Assembly: GCA_017430925.1 (NCBI GenBank)
Contig: JAFRMA010000098.1
Coordinates: 1 to 64,000 of the forward strand
Length of the DNA: 64,000 nucleotides
Source: Solobacterium sp.
GTDB taxonomy: Bacteria > Bacillota_I > Bacilli_A > Erysipelotrichales > Erysipelotrichaceae
Direction of reading: 5' to 3'
A model generated the notes under the pieces. That model was not told the DNA's origin. It made no database searches and saw nothing but the letters and a program-made list of their open reading frames with translations. The translations under genes were made by a program, and so were the position numbers. Of this stretch, positions 25,802 through 35,010 are shown piece by piece; position 1 is the first letter of the stretch, and every line of letters starts with the position of its first letter.

Positions 25802-25817
25802 GATAAATCGTTTTATC
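25802..25817. promoter_or_regulatory. Palindromic operator between the LysR and LacI genes
   Basis: GATAAATCGTTTTATC has 6-bp arms around a CG-containing centre. It fits GRTAAA-N4-TTTAYC together with the sites at 15749 and 23561. A TATAAT box for the LacI gene lies downstream (25855-25860). The site suggests autoregulation or control of the divergent LysR gene. Confidence 0.55.
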
Positions 25818-25886
25818 GTTTTTCCTGTTATATGCACAAAACGAAGTTATGCTATATAATACATCCATACAGGAGTTGATTCAGTT

Positions 25887-26891
25887 ATGGGAGTTACCAT
25901 CAAAGATGTCGCAAAAAAAACCGGTGTATCCGTGACTACGGTATCTTTGGTGTTAAACAAGAAAACCAGCCGGATTTCCGAGAAGACCCGTCAGCTGATT
26001 GAAGAAGCTGCCAGAGAACTGAATTATGTTCCGAATCAGACAGCAGTATCTCTGGTAACCAAGAAGACCCAGCTGATCGGAATGATCGTACCGGCAGACA
26101 CATATTATCAGTACTCTGACTTTATCCGGTCTGTAGAATATGCGTGTAAAAATGCCGGTTACTATCTGAATATCTCCCTTGCGGAACATACTCCGGAAAG
26201 CATCGGGAAACAGATCCAGGCATTGATGCGTTATAACGTGGACGGGATCATTCTGGACCCTTCACTACTTCGTGACCCTTCGGATTCCCTATGTGAAATG
26301 ATCCGGAATCAGTCCATCCCCATCGTCTCCACGGATCAGATCAATAATCAGGCACTGCCAAATGCCATTCTCCCGGACCACAAAAGAGGCGCATACATCG
26401 CTGCAGAATATCTGCTGGAACTCGGGCATACTTCTATAGGATTGATTACCGGACCGGATTCACTGAGTATTACTGCTTCCATGGTCCAGGGATATCGTGA
26501 AGCTCTGGAGTCTTATCATATCCCGTTTGCGGAAGATAAGATCTACTGCGGCTCTTATCATCTTCAGACCGGATATTCCGGGGCAGAACAGTTGATTAAC
26601 GAATATGATATCTCAGCAGTCATCACTGCTTCGGATGCCATCGCATATGGTGTATATAAATACGCAAATGATCATCATCTTGTCCTTGGCAAAGATCTGT
26701 CTCTGATCACTTACGGATCTGGATCTTTGATTGACACCATGGGTCTTCCGCTGACTTCCGTATCGATCCATCTCGACCGGATTGCCAGAAAGTCCGTGAA
26801 CCTGATCCGCAGCTATAACCATGAACTTGTAAATACTGAAGTCATTGAGCCTACGCTGATTGAACGGGGAAGTACGGGTAGAAAACTGTAG
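25887..26891 (+). CDS. LacI family transcriptional regulator
   Basis: The 334-residue protein starts MGVTIKDVAKKTGVSVTTVS, a canonical LacI helix-turn-helix. The hinge-helix segment (NYVPNQTAVSL, about residues 46-56) and a periplasmic-binding-protein-like effector domain follow. It is the only LacI-type regulator in the window, and LacI-type palindromes lie at 25802, 23561 and 15749, so it is the best candidate regulator of the dehydrogenase gene and the transporter/HMG-lyase operon. The ligand is unknown. ACAGGAG supports the start, and a strong bidirectional terminator follows. Confidence 0.93.
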   Translation: MGVTIKDVAKKTGVSVTTVSLVLNKKTSRISEKTRQLIEEAARELNYVPNQTAVSLVTKKTQLIGMIVPADTYYQYSDFIRSVEYACKNAGYYLNISLAEHTPESIGKQIQALMRYNVDGIILDPSLLRDPSDSLCEMIRNQSIPIVSTDQINNQALPNAILPDHKRGAYIAAEYLLELGHTSIGLITGPDSLSITASMVQGYREALESYHIPFAEDKIYCGSYHLQTGYSGAEQLINEYDISAVITASDAIAYGVYKYANDHHLVLGKDLSLITYGSGSLIDTMGLPLTSVSIHLDRIARKSVNLIRSYNHELVNTEVIEPTLIERGSTGRKL

Positions 26892-26921
26892 TCAACAGAA
26901 TCATATACATAGAGTTAATTA

Positions 26922-26949
26922 AAAGGTAAGGATCCCGATCCTTACCTTT
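26922..26949. terminator. Bidirectional terminator between LacI and the GltD-like gene
   Basis: A perfect 12-bp stem (AAAGGTAAGGAT/ATCCTTACCTTT) has a 4-nt loop. A and T runs flank it for the two convergent genes. Confidence 0.9.
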
Positions 26950-26971
26950 ATTTGTTTTTATCTGTATACCG

Positions 26972-28207
26972 TTAAGCCTCTGCCGGAGAATCCTCTTTCT
27001 CCATATACTTCATCATGGCTTCAGCAGCTCTCTTGGCAGCTTCTGCCGCATGGACAACTGTCAGTGAACCTGTAACGACATCTCCTGCCGCAAACACACC
27101 ATCCACCGTAGTCATACAATTTTCGTCCGTGATCAGTAAGCCTTTGCTGTTGCCTAACAGGTGATCGGTACTCATGATCAGTTTATCCTTCGGTCCCTGG
27201 CTGATCGCAATAATGACAGAATCCGCAGGAACTAATTCTTCCTTTTCTGATATGCCGACCACATGTCCTTCTTCATCCAGAATGGAATCCGCAAAGACAG
27301 GACCTTCCTCTGTAATTCTGCGGATACTCTTACCGTAGATGAACTCTGCACCATCCAGTTCCGCATAGGACATTTCATGAGAACTTGCTGTCGCATGTGT
27401 ACCTCTCGCAAACATCATGACTCTCTGTACACCGTGGCGGAATGCAGTGCGCGCTACGTCCATCGCTACGTTACCCATACCGATGATTGCTATGGTTTCA
27501 CCCAGGTCGTGGTTGCCGGGATTCTCCAGATAAGAGATTCCATAATGCGCATTTGCCAGGGATTCTCCTTCAATACCCAAAGTACGCGGACGCCATACAC
27601 CTGTACCGACAAAGATCGTCTTATATCCATCACGGAAAAGATTATCAATGTGCAATGCTCCGCCGATCGTTGTATTCAGACGAATCTGTACCCCCAGTTT
27701 TGTCAGTAATTTCTGATACCGGTCAAGAATGGATTTAGGCAGTCTGAATTCCGGAATTCCGTACCTTAACATACCGCCGATCTTATCTTTTCTTTCAAAG
27801 ATCGTGACATCATATCCGTTTTTGGCAAGAATGATTGCCACAGTCATTCCGGCAGGACCGGAACCAATAATTGCGACTTTCTTGTTTTTCAACGGTGCCC
27901 TCTCAACACTCATACGATCCAGATACGTGTCAGACACAAAGCGTTCAATTTCATAGAACTGTACAGGTGTACCCTTGCGTCCAAGAACACAATGTCCGAT
28001 ACATTGCGCTTCATGGTTGCACACCGTGGCACAGATTACACTCATCGGATTATTCTGGAATAACTCTTTTCCTGCTTCCATGACTTTCTTTTCTTTAAAC
28101 AAAGAAATAATGTGGGGAATTGAAGTATGGATCGGGCAGAATTTCTGGCACATCGGTACTTTACAGTTCAAGCATCTCTGGGCCTCATTCTCTATATGAA
28201 TTGGCAT
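26972..28207 (-). CDS. GltD-like NAD(P)-dependent oxidoreductase (FAD, 4Fe-4S)
   Basis: The 411-residue protein resembles the small subunit of glutamate synthase and related electron-bifurcating or dihydropyrimidine-type reductases. Residues 12-24 (CLNCKVPMCQKFC) and 59-76 (CATVCNHEAQCIGHC) are the two cysteine clusters for 4Fe-4S centres. The FAD motif IGSGPAGMTVA is near 113 and the NAD(P) motif IGMGNVAMD near 243. The usual large GltB-type partner is absent, so it may act as a free-standing NAD(P)H:acceptor oxidoreductase. It is monocistronic, with its own upstream ribosome binding site (AGGAGG) and a terminator. Confidence 0.85.
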   Translation of the reverse strand: MPIHIENEAQRCLNCKVPMCQKFCPIHTSIPHIISLFKEKKVMEAGKELFQNNPMSVICATVCNHEAQCIGHCVLGRKGTPVQFYEIERFVSDTYLDRMSVERAPLKNKKVAIIGSGPAGMTVAIILAKNGYDVTIFERKDKIGGMLRYGIPEFRLPKSILDRYQKLLTKLGVQIRLNTTIGGALHIDNLFRDGYKTIFVGTGVWRPRTLGIEGESLANAHYGISYLENPGNHDLGETIAIIGMGNVAMDVARTAFRHGVQRVMMFARGTHATASSHEMSYAELDGAEFIYGKSIRRITEEGPVFADSILDEEGHVVGISEKEELVPADSVIIAISQGPKDKLIMSTDHLLGNSKGLLITDENCMTTVDGVFAAGDVVTGSLTVVHAAEAAKRAAEAMMKYMEKEDSPAEA

Positions 28208-28354
28208 GATATATCCTCCTGTAGTTACCTTAATTATACTGTATTAATCTTGGTTTTCCTGATAGTAAATCATAATACCCGATATATATTCTTGTTTATA
28301 CACACTTAGTTTTACAGTAATTCTTTTATTCTCTTTTTTCACCTGCAGTTTTCT

Positions 28355-28383
28355 TTGACATCTGGTTCTTCCTCCATTACTAT
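28355..28383 (+). promoter_or_regulatory. Promoter of the phosphodiester glycosidase gene
   Basis: A consensus TTGACA (28355-28360) is 17 nt from TACTAT (28378-28383). The start point near 28390 leaves only about 16 nt before the ATG at 28406. A longer frame would start at the TTG of the -35 box itself, which rules that start out. Confidence 0.7.
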
Positions 28384-28405
28384 CTTTAATGTACTCTCAA
28401 AAAAC

Positions 28406-29959
28406 ATGAAAACTATCCGACTGCTATTAATGACATTCTGTATGATGATCTGTTCACTTTTTCTCTCACCGGTAAAAGCCGAAGAGGTTGTCCTGGGCTT
28501 TGACGAACGCGGACGTGCATATGGTGCGCGCCGGGCAGTTCCTGCTGCGATTAACGTCTATGCCAAGGATGGCACAGTACCCCAGGTGGTCCATGAGAGT
28601 GGTGTATTTAAAGGGTGTGACTACGATGTACTTCGTGTGGATCCTTCAGAAGACACTTTTCTGGCAGTGGATTATTCCGGCCCTTCACTTCTTAATTATC
28701 TGTATGACAGTAATCTTACAGATAATGGGTATCACCGTGTGGGCGGAATCAACGCGAGTTATTACTCCGGAGATGGATGTCCTGTCGGGGCAATCCGCCG
28801 TTATAACGAATGGGCTTACTGCAACGGGATGGAATTATCTCCTTCCTTCGGCAATGGTTACGCAACCATGTATTTCAACAATACCAAGCTGGTGATCAAG
28901 TACCATGGCTGGATCAACGAAAGCTGGTACCCCTACGGGGATGGTATATGGATCGCGGAATCCACCGGTATCCATGCGTATGGTATCGATTCCAAGTACG
29001 CAATCTCCGGTTCTTATACGTATTTTGCGGATGGTATTGAACAGGATATTACCGGAGGTGCCAGCGGGAAACATACGACCCGGGCTGCTACGATATTTGC
29101 GCAGAGAAAGGATAAGCAGTATCTTCTGCTCACCTTCTTCGGAAGTATTACGGATGCGTCCATTAAAGAGTTCCTGCGAAAGGAAAATGTTACTGACGCG
29201 ATACGCTTCGACAGCGGCGGATCAACACAGATGATCTATGAATCTACACTGGTTAATCTTCCGTATGTGAAGTCAGATTACAGCAAGATCGTTGACGACA
29301 CACCGTTATTCGGCTGGGATGCGGTAGCACGTGGTTATCCGGCAATTCCCGAGGATAAGCGAAAGGATGTTCATATCGATCTCAGTAATACCGATATTCA
29401 GTTATACTCCGGTTCCATCAAGGAAGGCACTTCCCTCAAGGTCATTGATCAGGAAGGAAATGTGATCCTGGAACGTGATAATATACAGCACGACATGCAC
29501 ATCACTGCTGTACCGACATCTTCACAGACAAAGATTGAAAGTTCCAACGATAATATCTTCTATTATGACCGTCGTATGTACGGGAAGATCAGTCAGGCAT
29601 GGAAATCCGGTAACAGTGATTGTCTGGTGTTGCTGGCGTTCTTCGAGGATATTCCAACCACAGCAGAATACTTTATGATCAATGTCTACAGTCAGAATAA
29701 TCAGATCTGGTCATCCTGGTCTGCCGTACCGGTTGCGGTAACCATCCAGGACTCAAATGGTACAGCGAAAGAAACATATACGCTGGATACAGACAGCAAT
29801 ATCGAGATAGAGCCGGAAGAAATCGCAGGATATGTGTTTGAACGCTGGGAAGCTGGGGGAACCGTTACGGATATCCAGTTAAAACCGGTATACAGGAAAA
29901 AGACAATTTGGGAGATTATCCTGGAGAAGATCCTGGATTATGCGAATATGCTCTGGTAA
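28406..29959 (+). CDS. Secreted phosphodiester glycosidase (NAGPA-like) domain protein
   Basis: The 517-residue product begins with a signal peptide (MKTIRLLLMTFCMMICSLF, cleavage probably after VKA near residue 25). The NAGPA-type phosphodiester glycosidase domain follows, with GGINASYYSGDG and the conserved RFDSGGSTQM motif near residue 273. Family members remove exposed GlcNAc or other sugars from phosphodiester-linked surface or lysosomal glycans. About 200 C-terminal residues form a likely beta-sandwich extension. A promoter upstream and a terminator directly at the stop mark a single-gene unit. The leader is short and has no clear ribosome binding site, so initiation may be unusual. Confidence 0.85.
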   Translation: MKTIRLLLMTFCMMICSLFLSPVKAEEVVLGFDERGRAYGARRAVPAAINVYAKDGTVPQVVHESGVFKGCDYDVLRVDPSEDTFLAVDYSGPSLLNYLYDSNLTDNGYHRVGGINASYYSGDGCPVGAIRRYNEWAYCNGMELSPSFGNGYATMYFNNTKLVIKYHGWINESWYPYGDGIWIAESTGIHAYGIDSKYAISGSYTYFADGIEQDITGGASGKHTTRAATIFAQRKDKQYLLLTFFGSITDASIKEFLRKENVTDAIRFDSGGSTQMIYESTLVNLPYVKSDYSKIVDDTPLFGWDAVARGYPAIPEDKRKDVHIDLSNTDIQLYSGSIKEGTSLKVIDQEGNVILERDNIQHDMHITAVPTSSQTKIESSNDNIFYYDRRMYGKISQAWKSGNSDCLVLLAFFEDIPTTAEYFMINVYSQNNQIWSSWSAVPVAVTIQDSNGTAKETYTLDTDSNIEIEPEEIAGYVFERWEAGGTVTDIQLKPVYRKKTIWEIILEKILDYANMLW

Positions 29960-29979
29960 GAGGACTATTTAGTCCTCTT
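29958..29979 (+). terminator. Terminator of the phosphodiester glycosidase gene
   Basis: A 9-bp stem (AAGAGGACT/AGTCCTCTT) with a 4-nt loop begins at the stop codon and is followed by TTTTC. Confidence 0.9.
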
Positions 29980-29988
29980 TTTCATAAG

Positions 29989-30020
29989 AAAACTGCTGCG
30001 GATATAACCACAGTAGTTTT
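29989..30020 (-). terminator. Terminator of the Nudix-peptidase-MalY operon
   Basis: AAAACTGCTG (29989-29998) pairs with CAGTAGTTTT (30011-30020), with one G-T pair. Read on the minus strand a T run lies in the 3' arm. Confidence 0.7.
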
Positions 30021-30039
30021 ATACACACCTGTACAAGTA

Positions 30040-31221
30040 CTATTCCTTGAATTGTGCGATGATTCTGTCTAACGCTTCCGCAATCATGACCTTGGGAGAA
30101 GACAAACAGATACGGGCCCATTCATCTCCATCTTTATCACTAAAGACAGAGCCCATCTTCAGCATGACATGCGCATTGATTATTCTCCGGTTGACTTCCT
30201 GCTCTCCCAAGCCGTATGGGCGGAAATCGATCCAGATACAGTATGTCCCCTCCGGCACAAGAACTTTCGCTTTGGGGAGTTCTCTGTGTATACGCTCTAC
30301 AGCATACTCAATCAACATATCTACATACTCATTTAGTTGTCTTACCCACTCTTCTCCCTCGTTATATGCGGCAATCACAGCAGATACACCAAAGGGAGTA
30401 GCTTTGGCAGGATACGTATATTTCGCTTTTAATTCCGGATCTGCGATGATAACGTTTGTCATCATCAGTCCTGCGGTATTAAACGTCTTATTGATGGCGG
30501 TCGCGGAGATCACACCTTGCGGTCCCAGTACTTTCATTACAGGAAGACAAGTCAATCCTTTACGCACAATATCAATATGTACTTCGTCCGAGAGAATAAT
30601 TACGTTGTGACGTCTGCAGATCTCTCCCACACGGCGGATTTCTTCTTCCGTAAAGATTCTTCCGGTCGGGTTGTGCGGCTGAATCAGGATGATCATGGTA
30701 TTCTTCGGATCACCGGCAGCATGTTCCAGAGCATCATAATCGATCGTATAGTATCCGTCTGTTTCAATCAGCTGAATATCTACCTGGTGTCTGCCCAGAG
30801 GCCCGATATCCCGGCTATATCCGTAACTGGGCAGAAACAGCAGAATTCCGTCTCCCGGCTCAGTAAACGTCTCAATGCAGTTCTGTACTGCCGTGTGTGT
30901 GCCATCCATACATGGATAAATATCATCACGGTTGAACTTCCAGTCAAATCTGCGGGCAAACCAGCCCCTCACCGCATCATAGTATTCATCCGGTATTCTT
31001 GTATAACCGTATATCCCGTGTTCTGCTGTGCGGATCATTGCGTCAATGATCTCCGGTGCACAACGGAAATCCATATCTGCTGTATGTAATCCGATCATAT
31101 CCTCCGGAAGAGGATTACCGGCATTATACCGGTCACGATTCGACTGAATATCTGCCCATTTACTGCTGTACTGATCCGGTTCATGTCTTCTGTCTATGAC
31201 AGTATCAAAATCATATTTCAT
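30040..31221 (-). CDS. MalY/PatB-type cystathionine beta-lyase / aminotransferase
   Basis: The 393-residue PLP enzyme is of fold type I. The cofactor lysine is K245 in ATAINKTFN. QPHNPTGR (181-188) binds the phosphate and aldimine, and LSDEVHIDIV (210-219) carries the PLP-interacting aspartate. The MalY/PatB group cleaves C-S bonds of cystathionine or cysteine to release hydrogen sulphide or homocysteine. It is the last of three genes in an operon with a prolyl-oligopeptidase-like enzyme and a Nudix hydrolase, which suggests peptide or amino acid salvage. Confidence 0.9.
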   Translation of the reverse strand: MKYDFDTVIDRRHEPDQYSSKWADIQSNRDRYNAGNPLPEDMIGLHTADMDFRCAPEIIDAMIRTAEHGIYGYTRIPDEYYDAVRGWFARRFDWKFNRDDIYPCMDGTHTAVQNCIETFTEPGDGILLFLPSYGYSRDIGPLGRHQVDIQLIETDGYYTIDYDALEHAAGDPKNTMIILIQPHNPTGRIFTEEEIRRVGEICRRHNVIILSDEVHIDIVRKGLTCLPVMKVLGPQGVISATAINKTFNTAGLMMTNVIIADPELKAKYTYPAKATPFGVSAVIAAYNEGEEWVRQLNEYVDMLIEYAVERIHRELPKAKVLVPEGTYCIWIDFRPYGLGEQEVNRRIINAHVMLKMGSVFSDKDGDEWARICLSSPKVMIAEALDRIIAQFKE

Positions 31222-31263
31222 TCCTTAACTCCTATACCTCTTGTACTTATTACCATACGACAC

Positions 31264-33186
31264 CTATGCCGTATACTTGACCAGCCAGTCCGTGATTTCC
31301 TTCAATCTTCTCAGACGATGTAAAGGTTTACCGCTTCTTGAGAGTTCATGGTTCTCCCCTTTGAAGCCGCAGATTCTCGTTTCTACACCCTTCCAGCGCA
31401 GAGCAGAGAATAACTGTACTGCTTCCGGGAATGGGCAGCGGTAGTCTTCTGTAGACTGGATGAACAATGTCGGGGTAACCGCGTTCTCCGCATACTTGAT
31501 CGGAGATCTCTGCCAGAAGAGTTCAATAGCCTGTTGATCCAGGGGAATACCATTCTCGTAGGTTGTGTCATAAGAGTAATCCGAGTAGTAGAAATCTGCG
31601 ACACGGTTGGAGATGGAGCGCTGGGATACTGCGCCCTTAAAACGATCAGTATGCGTGATGATCCAGTTGGTCATATACCCGCCGTAGGAACCTCCGGTAA
31701 CGCCCAATCTCTCCTGGTCGATCTGCGGATACAACTCCAGAGCTTTGTCCACAAATGCCATAAGATCGTCATAATCCGTAGCACCGTAATGCTTGAGATA
31801 ATCCGCAAACGCATCACCCTTACCATCCGAACAATGCGGATTACAGTAGATGACAAAGAATCCTGCGGATGCCCACATCTGCATCTCATGTGTGAATACT
31901 GGACCGTACGCAGTCTTCGGTCCGCCATGGATATCCAGAATCATCGGATACTTCTTCTCCGGATCGAAATTGATCGGCTTTAATGCGAATCCGGCGATCT
32001 CATCAACATTGAAACAAGTATATCTTTCCGGCTGTGCGACATAGCGGTCCTTCAGTACTTCTTCATTCAGGAAGGTCAGTTGTTCAAACTCAGGAGCTTT
32101 GTATATCTCCTCCAGTTTCATATTTCTCATGGCAGTAACGTATAACTGGTCACCGACAAAGGCCATATCATCTACGGACCCTTCCCCTTCAGTAATCCAG
32201 GTCAGGTTCTTTCCGTCAAATTTAATGACGTTAGAGCTTTCTTCCACGGTATTGAGGAAGTACACATCTCCGTTATGTTTTAACATCTGATGTGTTCTGC
32301 CGTAACGGCAGTCACTTCCGATAGAGTTATGGAACATCCATTCCGTCTTGCATACAGGTACGAGTTCACCATCCTGAATCACACAGAAAGACATACCGGA
32401 GATACAGGTATCAAACGTGGCCATGACATACAGTGTATCTTTCACTGCCAGAACTCTGCGCAGGAATACTTTTTCGTTGTGATAGATCTCCTGGTACTCC
32501 CCGGTACTGACGTCGTAACAGTAGATTGAAGAGAACATCGTCTTCATGGATTCATAGTTGTTTCCGACGAAATAAATCTTATTCCCAATGATCTCCGTGG
32601 CTTCCGCGTCCATGGTAGCTTCGGTGATCCTCTGTACTTCCAGAGTTTGCTTATTCACCAGGAATAACGCTGTACGTGTACCGTTGATAAATCCGGCACC
32701 GTTAAAGAAGAACGGATACTCATCCAGAATCAGATAATCCGCATTATCCTTTACACTCTGGTGATAAGCTTTCTTCGTCTCCTCATCACTCTTGTAGTAA
32801 TCCGGGCAGTCTTTATGAATCGTCGCTTTGACAAGATAGTACGTCTCATTCAGATCCTGAATATCATTGACAGCCAGAGGTAACGTAAATGCATCTGTCC
32901 TGGTACCGTCAGTACCCAGCCAGCTGAACTTTGTCTCAATCAGTTCACTGTCGGTTTTTTCCCGGATCAGAAGCTTTTCTCCTACCTGGTATACAGACAG
33001 ACCTTTCTGCTGATCCAGAATGATCTGATCTTCTTTTGTCTTAGGATCAAGCATGTGTAAAGACTGCAGATAACCATTATTTTCCATATCCGCAACGGTT
33101 ACGGTAAACATCAGTTTATCTCCCTGACTGAAGAGATTGGATAAATACTTATACTGTGTCATTAATTCCAGGGTTATCGGTTTCAT
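31264..33186 (-). CDS. S9 family prolyl-oligopeptidase-like serine peptidase
   Basis: The 640-residue enzyme has an N-terminal beta-propeller-like region (about 1-390) and a C-terminal alpha/beta-hydrolase domain. The nucleophile is S500 in GVTGGSYGGYMTNW. The catalytic aspartate (ESTEDYRCPF region) and histidine (GENHELSRSG) are in the expected order. The acylaminoacyl-peptidase and dipeptidyl-peptidase branch of S9 cleaves short peptides. There is no signal sequence, so it acts in the cytoplasm. It lies 15 nt after the Nudix gene and 42 nt before malY. Confidence 0.92.
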   Translation of the reverse strand: MKPITLELMTQYKYLSNLFSQGDKLMFTVTVADMENNGYLQSLHMLDPKTKEDQIILDQQKGLSVYQVGEKLLIREKTDSELIETKFSWLGTDGTRTDAFTLPLAVNDIQDLNETYYLVKATIHKDCPDYYKSDEETKKAYHQSVKDNADYLILDEYPFFFNGAGFINGTRTALFLVNKQTLEVQRITEATMDAEATEIIGNKIYFVGNNYESMKTMFSSIYCYDVSTGEYQEIYHNEKVFLRRVLAVKDTLYVMATFDTCISGMSFCVIQDGELVPVCKTEWMFHNSIGSDCRYGRTHQMLKHNGDVYFLNTVEESSNVIKFDGKNLTWITEGEGSVDDMAFVGDQLYVTAMRNMKLEEIYKAPEFEQLTFLNEEVLKDRYVAQPERYTCFNVDEIAGFALKPINFDPEKKYPMILDIHGGPKTAYGPVFTHEMQMWASAGFFVIYCNPHCSDGKGDAFADYLKHYGATDYDDLMAFVDKALELYPQIDQERLGVTGGSYGGYMTNWIITHTDRFKGAVSQRSISNRVADFYYSDYSYDTTYENGIPLDQQAIELFWQRSPIKYAENAVTPTLFIQSTEDYRCPFPEAVQLFSALRWKGVETRICGFKGENHELSRSGKPLHRLRRLKEITDWLVKYTA

Positions 33187-33201
33187 ATACTTCTCCTTTA
33201 T

Positions 33202-33846
33202 CTATCCCTTAACTGATTCATTTTCATATACAAACCAGTATAGTGCTGCTCTGGTAACCATCGGGTACGGAATACCATCTGTATCTGTTCCTCTTTTCAG
33301 ATACTCCCGGGCTTCTTCTCTGGTCAATAGTGTAAAGTCACGGAATAACTCCGAGCCTTCCGCTCCGGCATGATTCAACTCACTTAAATCTTCTATGTGG
33401 ATCTGTACAGCGACCAGAGCCGTACACTCATCCGTCATTCCCGGGGAATTATACATTACCGGCGCGAGGATCCGGATATCATCCGTATCCTTGACTTTCA
33501 AGCCGATTTCTTCTTCAATTTCGCGGATCATGGCAGAGATGACCGGGTTTTCTGTATTCTTGTCTTTCTCGTCAATTAAACCAGAGGGAATACTCAATAC
33601 ATAGTTTCCGATAGGATAACGGTATTCCGGGAAACACACCAGGTAGGCATGATCTCCGCAGTGAACAGACACAAAACCAGATACCGCATCCGGAAGAATA
33701 TTCTCTGGTTCAGAGACAACAAGATCCTCCTTCTTTCTCCGGCTGGCATCGTAGTAATGTCTTCCATTCTCGTATTCCAGGTCATAGACCCGGATATACG
33801 GGGTATCCAATAAAGTATTGATCTTTTTCAAAACAGGTTTTTTCAT
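33202..33846 (-). CDS. Nudix hydrolase
   Basis: The 214-residue protein has a Nudix motif ending in REIEEEIGLKV (near residue 110). The spacing from the upstream conserved glutamate is one residue longer than the textbook box. Family members split nucleoside diphosphate-linked compounds with Mg2+; the ADP-ribose or NADH type is common among proteins of this length. It leads the operon with the S9 peptidase and MalY-like genes. The upstream ATG fits the first base of the frame. Confidence 0.85.
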   Translation of the reverse strand: MKKPVLKKINTLLDTPYIRVYDLEYENGRHYYDASRRKKEDLVVSEPENILPDAVSGFVSVHCGDHAYLVCFPEYRYPIGNYVLSIPSGLIDEKDKNTENPVISAMIREIEEEIGLKVKDTDDIRILAPVMYNSPGMTDECTALVAVQIHIEDLSELNHAGAEGSELFRDFTLLTREEAREYLKRGTDTDGIPYPMVTRAALYWFVYENESVKG

Positions 33847-33890
33847 CCCTAGAATTGTATCATTGTTTTCCGGGGTTTTGGGTAAAAGAA

Positions 33891-33912
33891 AAGGTCTGCC
33901 TAGGCAGACCTT
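33891..33912 (-). terminator. Terminator of the DUF362 gene
   Basis: AAGGTCTGC and GCAGACCTT form a 9-bp stem with a 4-nt loop (CTAG), followed by TTTTCTTTT on the minus strand. It lies 10 nt past the stop. Confidence 0.92.
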
Positions 33913-33921
33913 CCGGAGTAT

Positions 33922-34917
33922 TTACTTAATCAGTTTGAAGGGTTTTACATCCTTTACTGCTTCTTTCGGCGTGATGATCACCTCATCATTATCCAGATCG
34001 ATCAGGATGTATTTATCGTTACCCATACCCATTTCTTTCATGTAAGTTAACTGACGGAAACCATGTCTTGTCTGCATACGTTCCCATAGATCGTGGTTCT
34101 GTTCCGCAGTCATTGCGTGAACCAGGTCTACACACGCTGTATCAATGGCACAGATATCCGTGGAAGCCAGGATACCGACATTGGGAGTAACGACAGGCTG
34201 TGCTGCCACACCCTCACAGTCGCAGGACACACTCATATTCCGCATGACGTTGACATAGGTGACATGTTTACCGAAGAAATCAATGGTAGCCTTGGTGGAT
34301 TCTGTGATCTTCTCCATCAGTTCTTCTTCAACTACGCCCCAGTCATTTCCGTTCTTCGCGTGAATCATACCCTTGCCGATTCTGCCGTCTGCGCAGCCGA
34401 TACCGATATTCTTGTTAGAACCACCGAAACCGCCCATGGTATGTCCCTTGAAATGAGTCAAGGTAAACAGAGAATCATAGTTAGTCATATGTGAACCGCA
34501 GGTCATGTGGTCAAACCACTTCCCGTTAACCGGCAGGTCTACGGTTCCCTCTTCATCCATGATGTCTACTTCACAGAATGATGTCCATCCGTTGACTTCC
34601 AGTGTTTTACGATGTTGTTCGGTTGTATAACGATCTCCGGTATAGTACGTGTTGGTTTCTACGATTGTGGCATCCTTCAGGCTCTCTTCGTTCTCCAGAA
34701 CTTCCTTAACCCAGCTGCTTGGTATGATATTCGGTCCTTTAGGTTCACCGGTATGGAGTTTGATTGCGACCTTTCCGGTAATATTTCCGTTGACCTTTTC
34801 ATAGGCTTTCATGATTCCTTTTGCGGAAAGATCTCTTGTAAAATAAACGATGGACTCATTTCCCGTACGTTCTTCGTAAGGAACATAAATACTGCCATCC
34901 ACTTTGACTTCTGTCAT
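33922..34917 (-). CDS. DUF362 domain-containing protein
   Basis: The 331-residue protein matches the DUF362 family, whose conserved segments include KVAIKLHTGEP (48-58), the THFKGHTMGGFGGSNKNIG block near 153, and the ASTDICAIDTACVD region near 253. Members are often fused to or next to 4Fe-4S ferredoxins, but no CxxCxxCxxxC cluster is visible here. The true function is unknown; roles as flavin- or iron-sulphur-linked oxidoreductases have been proposed. It is a single-gene unit with its own terminator. Confidence 0.85.
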   Translation of the reverse strand: MTEVKVDGSIYVPYEERTGNESIVYFTRDLSAKGIMKAYEKVNGNITGKVAIKLHTGEPKGPNIIPSSWVKEVLENEESLKDATIVETNTYYTGDRYTTEQHRKTLEVNGWTSFCEVDIMDEEGTVDLPVNGKWFDHMTCGSHMTNYDSLFTLTHFKGHTMGGFGGSNKNIGIGCADGRIGKGMIHAKNGNDWGVVEEELMEKITESTKATIDFFGKHVTYVNVMRNMSVSCDCEGVAAQPVVTPNVGILASTDICAIDTACVDLVHAMTAEQNHDLWERMQTRHGFRQLTYMKEMGMGNDKYILIDLDNDEVIITPKEAVKDVKPFKLIK

Positions 34918-35010
34918 TATCGTTTTCCTCCTTGAACTACTTATATTATAACTTGAATACAGTCTTAATTCTAATTGGAGTACACTCCGTGCTTCGCAGA
35001 TGATCCGGTA

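Noticed and set aside
28355-28405. Longer reading frame of the phosphodiester glycosidase from 28355
   Set aside because: The start would be a TTG that is part of a consensus -35 box, and the signal peptide begins at the ATG 28406.
34979-34990. GGAGTACACTCC palindrome after the EamA gene as a terminator
   Set aside because: The stem is only 5 bp and no T run follows on either strand.
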